NCBI GenBank assembly: GCA_934555895.1
Contig: CAKTFH010000011.1
Location: forward strand, 1 to 64,000
Source: an uncultured Muribaculaceae bacterium
Lineage (GTDB): Bacteria; Bacteroidota; Bacteroidia; Bacteroidales; Muribaculaceae
DNA length: 64,000 nt
Reading direction: 5' to 3'
Below are positions 16,937 through 24,055 of this stretch, piece after piece. Positions within the stretch are counted from its first letter, which is position 1. Every line of letters starts with the position of its first letter. A model generated the notes under the pieces. The model was given only the letters and a program-made list of their open reading frames with translations. It was not told the DNA's origin and made no database searches. The position numbers and the translations under genes were made by a program.

Positions 16937-19387
16937 TCAGAGGAAGAGGAGTGCCAGACGGTAAGCGCCGAATGCCACGATCCAGGCGAGCGCGGTGTTG
17001 TAGAGCGCGGTGAACACTCCGTAGCGCCATGAGCGTGTCTCGCGCACAATAGCCACCAGGGTGGCGGTGCACGGGCAGTATAGCAGTATGAATATCATGA
17101 ATGCGAGGGCACTTGCGCGATTGAAGTCAGGCTCTGTGGCTCCGGTCAGGGGAGCGGATATGCGCTCTGAAAGCGATGCATCGGTGGCTTCGTCGCTGCC
17201 TGTGTAAAGCACTCCGAGTGTGCTTACAACTATTTCCTTTGCCGGCACTCCCGCTATGGCGGCTACTGTGGCCCTCCATGAGAATCCGAGAGGCTCGAGC
17301 ACTGGGTTCACGGCTTTGCCCATCATCTCGAGATAGGAGTCGCGCTCAGGGTCTATTTCTGAGCTCTCGGCCGCGTTTATGGTTTGGATATCAGCCGGGT
17401 CCTCGTTGCGGAGCGGGAAAAAGTTGAGCGCCCACACTATAATGGAGGCGAAAAGAATGATGCCCCCCATCTTGTTGAGATATTCTTTGCCTTTGCCCCA
17501 CATATGGCGCATGGTAGTCTTGAAGGCGGGTATGCGGTAGGGGGGCAGCTCCATCACGAAAGGTGTCTCGTCTTTACCGAAAAAAAATCGGCGCAGCAGG
17601 CGTGCCGTGAGCATGGCCGCGAGCACACCTATTATATACATACCTAAGAACACGACTGCAGCCTGTGCCTCGAAGAAGGTGCCTATCAGAAGCACATACA
17701 CCGGAATGCGTGCCGAACAGCTCATGAATGGGGTGATGAGCACGGTGATGATGCGGCTCGACCGGCTCTCGATAGTGCGGCATGCCATCACTGCAGGCAC
17801 ATTGCAGCCGAAGCCCATCACCAGAGGGATAAACGATTTGCCGTGCAGACCTATGCGGTGCATCAGCTTATCCATTATGAAGGCCGCGCGGGCCATGTAG
17901 CCCGAATCCTCCATGAACGAGATGAAGAAGAACAGTATCAGTATATTGGGAAGAAACACTATCACACCTCCCACACCGCCGATAATGCCGTTGGCCAAAA
18001 GGTCTTTGAGAGGCCCGTCGGGCATGTGCTGGTTCACCATGGTTGCGAGCCAGTCCACGCCGTCCTGAATCCATGCCTGCGGGTAGCTGCCTATGGTGAA
18101 GGTGAACCAGAACACAAAGAACATCACTGCCAGAAAGAACGGGAACCCGAAAAGACGGTTTGTCACTACTGTGTCAATTACGTGCGTGCGGTCGGCATGT
18201 TCCAGGGTGGGTATTTCCAGTGTTTCGGCAAGGGCGCCGGCAATGAAGCCGTATTTCTCTCCGGCTATAAGGGCCGACACATCTTCTTCCGGGTGATGCT
18301 TTTCAAGCAGATGCAGCTCACGGTTGCGCAGGGCCAGGATCTCTTTGCCTGTAGCAGCCTGTTCCACGGCTTCTTCTGCCTCGCGGTCGCCCTCGAGCAG
18401 TTTGATAGCGAGATAGCGTGGCGAATAGTGCTGATGCACAGTCTTGTCTGCCTTAAGAGCGTTCTTTATGCTCGTAAGATATGTCTCTAGGTCCTGTCCG
18501 AGCTTCACATGCACGTGGCGCACGGTCGGGTTCCTATGTTCGTAGACCTCGATGATGGTGTCGAACAGTTTCGTGATGCCTTCGCCGCTGCGGCTCACTG
18601 TTGGCACCACAGGCACGCCGACCATGCTTCCGAATGTCTCGTAATCGAACACTATGCCGCGCTGGCGCATCTCGTCATACATGTTCAGAGCCAGCACCAT
18701 CGGAAGGTCCATGTCGATGAGTTCGGTGGTGAGATAGAGATTGCGTTCGAGATTTGAGCCATCCACAACGTTGACGATCACATCGGGTGAATTGTCACGC
18801 AGATATCGGCGCACATATCGCTCCTCGGGCGAATAGGCGGAGAGGGAATATGTTCCCGGAAGGTCCACGATGTTGAAGGTATAGCCTGCGTGGGTGAAAA
18901 CTCCGCTTTTGGCATTGACAGTCACACCGCTATAGTTCCCCACATGTTCCTGAGCGCCGGAAGCAATGTTGAAAAGTGATGTCTTGCCGCAGTTAGGGTT
19001 GCCCACCAAGGCTATGTTTATGGTATGGCTGCGGGCTTCGTAACCCTGGCGTTGCAGCCCGTCGGTCTCGTCGGTGGGCTCTACCTTATCCATGGGGTCG
19101 GGTATCTCCGGCTGACCCTGCTCTTCGATGGGGATCACTTCGATCATCGAAGCCTCACTGCGCCGTAGCGATACTTCATAGCCCATAAGGCGGTATTTCA
19201 CAGGGTCGCGCAGCGGAGCCGAAAGGATGGCAGTGATTTTGCGCCCTTTCACGAAGCCCATTTCCATCACACGTTTGCGGAAAGCTCCGTGACCTAATAT
19301 CTTGAGTATTACGGCCTCCTGGCCTGACTTTAAATCTGACAGTCGCATAAGCGTTGAGGAGGGAGATTTTTTAGGCGGCTTCATCAT
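16937..19387 (-). CDS. feoB: ferrous iron transporter FeoA-FeoB fusion
   Basis: The protein has 816 residues. Residues ~14-85 form a FeoA (SH3-like) domain fused through a ~40-residue linker to FeoB. The FeoB GTPase has G1 GNPNCGKTS (129-137), G3 DLPGTY (175-180) and G4 near ALNMYDE. The C-terminal membrane part holds the two Gate regions, with segments such as FMSCSARIPVYVLL and AGVPAKEIVVSTLGVLY, and ends with a hydrophobic helix. It imports Fe2+ across the inner membrane. FeoAB fusions are known from Bacteroides species. Several starts are possible (19387, 19384, 19348). The upstream box GAACTTTG near 19420 is only a partial -7 match. Confidence 0.95.
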   Translation of the reverse strand: MMKPPKKSPSSTLMRLSDLKSGQEAVILKILGHGAFRKRVMEMGFVKGRKITAILSAPLRDPVKYRLMGYEVSLRRSEASMIEVIPIEEQGQPEIPDPMDKVEPTDETDGLQRQGYEARSHTINIALVGNPNCGKTSLFNIASGAQEHVGNYSGVTVNAKSGVFTHAGYTFNIVDLPGTYSLSAYSPEERYVRRYLRDNSPDVIVNVVDGSNLERNLYLTTELIDMDLPMVLALNMYDEMRQRGIVFDYETFGSMVGVPVVPTVSRSGEGITKLFDTIIEVYEHRNPTVRHVHVKLGQDLETYLTSIKNALKADKTVHQHYSPRYLAIKLLEGDREAEEAVEQAATGKEILALRNRELHLLEKHHPEEDVSALIAGEKYGFIAGALAETLEIPTLEHADRTHVIDTVVTNRLFGFPFFLAVMFFVFWFTFTIGSYPQAWIQDGVDWLATMVNQHMPDGPLKDLLANGIIGGVGGVIVFLPNILILFFFISFMEDSGYMARAAFIMDKLMHRIGLHGKSFIPLVMGFGCNVPAVMACRTIESRSSRIITVLITPFMSCSARIPVYVLLIGTFFEAQAAVVFLGMYIIGVLAAMLTARLLRRFFFGKDETPFVMELPPYRIPAFKTTMRHMWGKGKEYLNKMGGIILFASIIVWALNFFPLRNEDPADIQTINAAESSEIDPERDSYLEMMGKAVNPVLEPLGFSWRATVAAIAGVPAKEIVVSTLGVLYTGSDEATDASLSERISAPLTGATEPDFNRASALAFMIFILLYCPCTATLVAIVRETRSWRYGVFTALYNTALAWIVAFGAYRLALLFL

Positions 19388-19525
19388 CCGCCGGATAAAT
19401 AAGAATCAACGGTGCAAAGTTCGTTATTTTCATCAAATATCCGGTAAGCTTATGCGAAATGAATCCAAATAATAACACTATTTAACACGGGCTCGGCGGC
19501 TGTCACTTTCAGTCTATTTATACAA

Positions 19526-19563
19526 AATCCCCTTCGGCTTGTGATGATATGCCGAAGGGGATT
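19526..19563 (-). terminator. terminator of the coiled-coil protein gene
   Basis: A perfect 13-bp stem (19526-19538 with 19551-19563, loop of 12) is followed on the minus strand by TTGTATAAATAG. It lies 33 bp after the minus-strand stop at 19596. Confidence 0.75.
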
Positions 19564-19595
19564 GTTGAGATTCCCTGTATAGTTTTAGAGTATGT

Positions 19596-20288
19596 TTACT
19601 TCTCTTCCAATTTTTTGATTCTTTCCTCCATAATATCGATTAGAGTCTTCATCGTAACGATATCATTCTCCATGTTATTGATTCTGCCATATGCCGTCTC
19701 TATCCTGATGTTCAAATCATTTACAATCGCCATCAGGTCTTCAATTCTCATTCGGTTTTCCTCAATCAATTGTCTGTTATACTCCGATCGATCCTGCATT
19801 TCTTTCAGTTTGGCATCCGTTTCATAAGATACTGCATGCATCATTGTTCTCACATCCTCAAGCATCATTTGCGTCTGAGCTAAATCCTTCATTACAGTTT
19901 CTGTGTCACCTGAATGCTCTGAATAGAGCGATGTGGCAACAGAATTGATGTCGGAAACATATGTTGAGGTATAGTTTTGGCCGCCTGCAGTGTCAATGCT
20001 CACTTCCAGACGGAGTCCGGTCTGTTCCCATCCGACTACAGAAAGATCGCCTTTGGTGCCGATTGCATAGCCAAAAAGTCCGTTGCCGTCCGTTGTCACC
20101 GTAGCTTCTTCTGTATATAACGCCTGAGAATTACTGTCTAAAATGCGGAAACGTACTCCCACTTTGGAGTCAACAGCCAGATTGCCGTTCGCTTCACGTA
20201 CAATGGCCTGATAGTTCAATGTATTGCTCGCTGCAAATGAGCTTACAAAGGTAAAAAGCACAACAAGGGCAGTAAGTATTCTTTTCAT
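19596..20288 (-). CDS. secreted YQAIVR-type protein with C-terminal coiled coil
   Basis: The protein has 230 residues with a signal peptide (MKRILTALVVLFTFVSSFAA). Residues ~22-125 follow the Bacteroidota pattern L-N-Y-Q-A-I-V-R-x-A-N-G-N, then V-x-F-R-I-L-x-S-x-x-x-x-L-Y-T-E, then G-L-F-G-Y-A-I-G, seen at the N-terminus of many exported, often tail-fibre-like or repeat proteins. Residues ~130-230 are a highly charged heptad region predicted to form a coiled coil, ending KKLEEK. It lacks the collagen-like or peptidase S74 modules often attached to such N-termini. It is co-transcribed with the secreted gene 30 bp upstream. Function unknown; a trimeric or fibrous surface structure is plausible. 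Confidence 0.75.
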   Translation of the reverse strand: MKRILTALVVLFTFVSSFAASNTLNYQAIVREANGNLAVDSKVGVRFRILDSNSQALYTEEATVTTDGNGLFGYAIGTKGDLSVVGWEQTGLRLEVSIDTAGGQNYTSTYVSDINSVATSLYSEHSGDTETVMKDLAQTQMMLEDVRTMMHAVSYETDAKLKEMQDRSEYNRQLIEENRMRIEDLMAIVNDLNIRIETAYGRINNMENDIVTMKTLIDIMEERIKKLEEK

Positions 20289-20318
20289 ATCGTCTTGTTT
20301 TGTAATGATCGGTTTATA

Positions 20319-20840
20319 TTATTGTTTTTGAAATTTAGCGCTTGCGATAATGTTGCCGTTGCACACAAATCCAGCTATATATATGCCGGCTCCGCATCGC
20401 GACATGTCTATAAACATTCTCGATGCGCCGTCGGAGTGGCTGCTTCCCACTGCCTCTCCGAGCGAATTATACACATGGAGGATGCCCAAAGGCAGCCCTT
20501 CGCCAGAAGCCGTAACGACTTCAAGAGTATTCTTGGCGGGATTCCAAACTATGCTGAAGTCTGATTCATAATCAGCAATCTGATTAATCACTGAAGCATA
20601 GACATCATCTGCCACTGTCTCGAGAATACTCTGAAATAATGAAGTGTCTCCCTCGACACATTGAGGTTTGGTGAGCATGTAGCCCATAGAAGATGTTATA
20701 CTGCCGCCGTCCGCACTTATGCCCGGCCCTGTCGAAAAGTAGAAGTCCTGAGTGATTTCCGGCGGCACTTCAGCCCTCGCCGTAGTCATCACCCACAGGG
20801 CTGTCAATGTAAGGCAACCTGTTAGTAGTTGTTGTCTCAT
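20319..20840 (-). CDS. secreted protein with type IX-like C-terminal tail
   Basis: The protein has 173 residues with a signal peptide (about 1-23, ending A-R-A). The middle contains a GGSITSSMGYMLTKPQ-like segment of the kind found just after the leader of small Bacteroidota exported proteins. The last ~75 residues (LHVYNSLGEAVG, then G-A-G-I-Y-I-A) match the sorting-tail pattern. It is the first gene of a two-gene minus-strand unit with the coiled-coil protein. No enzymatic motif was seen. Confidence 0.7.
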   Translation of the reverse strand: MRQQLLTGCLTLTALWVMTTARAEVPPEITQDFYFSTGPGISADGGSITSSMGYMLTKPQCVEGDTSLFQSILETVADDVYASVINQIADYESDFSIVWNPAKNTLEVVTASGEGLPLGILHVYNSLGEAVGSSHSDGASRMFIDMSRCGAGIYIAGFVCNGNIIASAKFQKQ

Positions 20841-20959
20841 TTTTTATTTCCTTTGATTAATGATTATATGTGGTTAATGATTATAAATGATTGTATGTGT
20901 GTCTGTAATCAAAAAAACGTATTGATGCGCATATCCGGTTAAAAAGGCCCCTCACCGTG

Positions 20960-20967
20960 CAAATCTA
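20960..20967 (-). promoter_or_regulatory. -7 box TAGATTTG for the two-gene secreted unit
   Basis: TAGATTTG on the minus strand (20960-20967). The nearest TTTG (20991-20994) is 23 nt away, slightly long. The leader (20841-20955) is AT-rich and contains a repeated TTAATGATTATA motif near 20857 and 20874. The rest of the 310-nt gap to 21150 holds only the opposing carboxylase promoter. Confidence 0.45.
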
Positions 20968-21089
20968 CAAAAAAAATTTTGAAATACTTTCAAATAATTA
21001 AAATGTTTGTTGCACATTGTTTCGTAATATCAACTGTCCGCATCAAGTTCGTGGTGGTTAGAGAGTGATGCCAATTCAAAAATAATTAG

Positions 21090-21097
21090 TAACTTTG
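21090..21097 (+). promoter_or_regulatory. -7 box TAACTTTG for the biotin carboxyltransferase
   Basis: An exact TAnnTTTG box about 54 nt before the start codon. No TTTG or TTG is present at the usual distance upstream. Confidence 0.55.
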
Positions 21098-21150
21098 CAC
21101 ATCAAATCCAATATGCGATTAGTTACAGACAATTCAAAAACTATAAGGTT

Positions 21151-23025
21151 ATGATGACTAAAAAGCTTAAAATCAGAGACCTCACTCTGCGTGACGGACA
21201 GCAGTCGCTCTTCGCAACCCGTCTGAAGCAGCAGGATATCGACCCGCTTCTTCCTCTCTACAAGGATGCGGGGTTCTATATCATGGAAGTGTGGGGTGGC
21301 GCCGTGCCCGACTCTGTGATGCGCTATCTCGATGAAAGTCCTTGGACTCGTCTCCGCACTATCCGCGAGGCAGTAGGTCCCAAGCAGCTTCTTTCGGCTC
21401 TTTCGCGCGGCCGCAACCTTTTCGGCTACGTGCCTTACCCCGACTCAGTGCTCGAAGGCTTTTATAAAGAGGCCATTAAAAGCGGCCTCAGCGTGATGCG
21501 TATCTTCGATGCTCTCAACGATATTGACAATGTAAAGGAAAGTATAAGGCTCATCAACCAGCTCGGAGGTATCGCCGACGGTGCTGTTTGCTACACCGTT
21601 GACCCCAAGGAGGAAGCTCCCGCCAAGAAAGGCTTCTTCGCATCGCTTTTCGGTAAGAAGAGCGCCGCTCCCGAGAAGATTTTCACCGACCAGTATTTCG
21701 TCGACAAGGCTCTTGAGATGGAGCGTCTCGGTGCGAAGATTATTACTCTTAAAGATATGGCTGGTCTGGTCAATCCTCTCCGTGCCGCTTCCATCATCGG
21801 CCGCCTCAAGGAGGTTCTCAAGGTGCCGGTTGACTTCCACACTCACTGTACTCCTGGTTACGGCCTTGCGTCGTCGCTCATGGCTATTCTCAACGGTGTG
21901 GATATCCTCGACACCAATATCTGGTGGTTCGGAGAAGGCACCGCAGCTCCTGCCATCGAGCTTGTGTATGTATTCTGCCGGAAACTCGGCGTAGAGGTTG
22001 ATGTGAATATGGCCAAGGTAGGCGAAATCCGCGAGCGTCTCGAAGGCGTGCGCCGCAATCTCGCCGATTTCGACCTTCACAAAGACCGTTTCCCCCACCG
22101 TTTCGACCCGCTCAACGACAAGCTGCCCGCCGAAGTCGATGCTCTCTTCGACAAAGCTATCGAGGCAGCCAAGGCCGGTAATGAGGAGGAACTCCTCAAG
22201 GCATGTCATGCTATCGAGGCTCATTTCGGATTCCCCGCACCCAACCTTCTGGTGCGCGAGGCAGAGGTGCCCGGTGGCATGTACTCCAACATGGTGGCAC
22301 AGCTCAAGGCTCTCAACTCCTCCGACCTCCTCGAGGATGCCATGAAGCTCATTCCCAAGGTGCGCCGCGACGCAGGTCTGGTGCCTCTCGTTACTCCTAC
22401 TTCACAGATTGTAGGCGCACAGGCTGTGAACCTTGCCATCGACCGCAAGAAGGGCAACTCCGACTACACAAACACCTCCAATCAGTTCATATCACTGGTA
22501 AAGGGTGAGTACGGTCACACTCCCGCTCCCATCGACCCCGCCTTCCGTGAGAAAATCACAGGCGATGCTACAGAGCACCCCTACGATGTGACAAAATATC
22601 GTAAGCCTGAAAATCCCACCCTGCCTGAGTACGGCGATGTGAAACTCGCCACTAACAGCGAAGAGGAGCTGCTTATGGAACTTCTGCCCAATGTGGCCAA
22701 CAAGTTCCTTCGCAACCGCCGCGCCGAGGAATATGCTGCCAGGCAACCTAAAGAGGAGCCCAAGGCCGAAGCCAAGGCTACTGTATCTGCAGTTGACGAC
22801 GCTCCCATCACCGGCGAAGTGTTCCGCGCTCCCATGGGCGGCCGCATTGTCGAACTCGATGTGAAGGCCGGCGACAAGGTGCGCAAAGGTCAGAAGATGC
22901 TCGTGTATGAGGCCATGAAGATGGAAAACGACCTCGAAGCCGAGCGTGACCTCACTGTGAAGCGTGTCTTTGTTGCTGTCGACGATGTTGTGGGCACCGA
23001 CGCGCCCCTCATCGAGTTTGAATAA
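21151..23025 (+). CDS. oxaloacetate decarboxylase alpha / pyruvate carboxylase B-type biotin protein
   Basis: The protein has 624 residues; two adjacent ATGs (21151, 21154) are possible starts. The N-terminal carboxyltransferase TIM barrel begins with R-D-L-T-L-R-D-G-Q-Q-S and has the metal-binding H-T-H-C segment and I-T-L-K-D-M-A-G. A PYC/OadA conserved domain follows (about 310-480). The C-terminal biotin carrier domain has the biotinylated Lys at about 590 in the motif EAMKMEN. It would transfer CO2 between biotin and oxaloacetate or pyruvate. OadB and OadG are not encoded nearby, so it may work with a separate biotin carboxylase or a distant membrane subunit. A Lys/Ala/Pro-rich loop at about 152-176 interrupts the barrel. 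The gene is flanked by its own promoter and terminator. Confidence 0.9.
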   Translation: MMTKKLKIRDLTLRDGQQSLFATRLKQQDIDPLLPLYKDAGFYIMEVWGGAVPDSVMRYLDESPWTRLRTIREAVGPKQLLSALSRGRNLFGYVPYPDSVLEGFYKEAIKSGLSVMRIFDALNDIDNVKESIRLINQLGGIADGAVCYTVDPKEEAPAKKGFFASLFGKKSAAPEKIFTDQYFVDKALEMERLGAKIITLKDMAGLVNPLRAASIIGRLKEVLKVPVDFHTHCTPGYGLASSLMAILNGVDILDTNIWWFGEGTAAPAIELVYVFCRKLGVEVDVNMAKVGEIRERLEGVRRNLADFDLHKDRFPHRFDPLNDKLPAEVDALFDKAIEAAKAGNEEELLKACHAIEAHFGFPAPNLLVREAEVPGGMYSNMVAQLKALNSSDLLEDAMKLIPKVRRDAGLVPLVTPTSQIVGAQAVNLAIDRKKGNSDYTNTSNQFISLVKGEYGHTPAPIDPAFREKITGDATEHPYDVTKYRKPENPTLPEYGDVKLATNSEEELLMELLPNVANKFLRNRRAEEYAARQPKEEPKAEAKATVSAVDDAPITGEVFRAPMGGRIVELDVKAGDKVRKGQKMLVYEAMKMENDLEAERDLTVKRVFVAVDDVVGTDAPLIEFE

Positions 23026-23090
23026 TCTCCGAGCTTAACGCAGACAATATTCTGCTTCACAAACATATCATATATTGCCTCCAGGGCCAT

Positions 23091-23119
23091 GCCTCCGCAT
23101 CAGCCCCGGAGGCTTTTTT
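23091..23119 (+). terminator. terminator of the carboxyltransferase gene
   Basis: The stem GCCTCCG (23091-23097) pairs with CGGAGGC (23107-23113), loop of 9, followed by six T. Confidence 0.8.
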
Positions 23120-23137
23120 ATCTCTCGCCCCTCTCAC

Positions 23138-23191
23138 TAATCTTGGAATGGCGTAAATTTTACCCAAAAGTAATCTTGGAATGGCGTAAAT
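23138..23191 (+). repeat. 21-bp perfect direct repeat, 33-bp period
   Basis: 23138-23158 and 23171-23191 are identical (core CTTGGAATGGCG), separated by 12 bp. They lie between the carboxyltransferase terminator and the channel gene. They may be tandem binding sites or a small repeat. Confidence 0.85.
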
Positions 23192-23314
23192 ATCCATTGT
23201 TGTGAGCGGAGTGGGGGAGGGCGACTGCGGCCGTAAACTATCGTGGATGTGAATTGTTTGAAATTTAAAGGCGAAAGTATTCTTTGCCGTCATATTCTAA
23301 ACGATTCACACATT

Positions 23315-24055
23315 ATGACTGCTCAAGATCCATCCGACAATGACATTCAGTCTCAGCAGGCACCACGGCCCAAGCCGCGGAGGATGCACGATTTACCTGC
23401 TGTGATGAACTTTATTGTGCTGGTGCTGTCGGTGGCACTGATTATCTGGATATCAATGGATACGTTTAACCGCGTAAACCTCCTCGAAAGCCATTCATAT
23501 ATGACTTTTCAGTTGTGGGTGTGCGTGGTCTTCATCATCGATTTCTTTGTGGAGCTATGCTATAGTCGCAATAAATGGAGCTATTTCCGCAATCGAATCG
23601 CTTTTTTGCTTCTGTCTATCCCCTATCTTAACATAATCAATCTGCTGGATATCAATCTGAGCTACCAGGTAATCTATTTCATCCGGTTTGTACCTTTGGC
23701 ACGCGGAGCATTGGCATTGGCCATTGTCATGGGCTACTTGTCACAGAATGCCATTACAAGTCTGTTTATCAGCTATCTGTCGATTATGGTGCTTGTCGGC
23801 TACTTCTGCTCGCTGATTTTTTATCAGCAGGAAGCCGGCACCAATCCGCAGGTGACAAGCTACTGGACTGCCCTGTGGTGGACGGCAATGAATATCACTA
23901 CTGTGGGATGCGACATCTCGCCAGTGACGGTGGCGGGAAAGATTGTGGCTGTGGTGCTCCCTGTGTGCGGCATGATAGTGTTTCCGCTGTTCACTGTCTA
24001 TCTTACCGATTACGTGACGCGTGCCGTGAAGCATGCCAGAGGCGACGCCGCTTAA
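23315..24055 (+). CDS. voltage-gated-like potassium channel family protein, atypical filter
   Basis: The protein has 246 residues from the ATG at 23315. The longer reading from 23243 adds a non-membrane leader, and a TTTG...TATTCTTTG promoter-like pair (23257-23286) lies inside it, which supports the shorter form. Six hydrophobic segments fit S1-S6. S4 has only two or three arginines (YFIRFVPLARGAL). The pore helix is W-W-T-A-M-N-I-T-T-V, followed by the filter T-V-G-C-D instead of the usual T-V-G-Y-G. S6 is the segment VLPVCGMIVFPLFTVYLTDYV. It would be an inner-membrane cation channel. Its stop shares TTAA with the stop of the convergent ygiQ gene. Confidence 0.8.
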   Translation: MTAQDPSDNDIQSQQAPRPKPRRMHDLPAVMNFIVLVLSVALIIWISMDTFNRVNLLESHSYMTFQLWVCVVFIIDFFVELCYSRNKWSYFRNRIAFLLLSIPYLNIINLLDINLSYQVIYFIRFVPLARGALALAIVMGYLSQNAITSLFISYLSIMVLVGYFCSLIFYQQEAGTNPQVTSYWTALWWTAMNITTVGCDISPVTVAGKIVAVVLPVCGMIVFPLFTVYLTDYVTRAVKHARGDAA

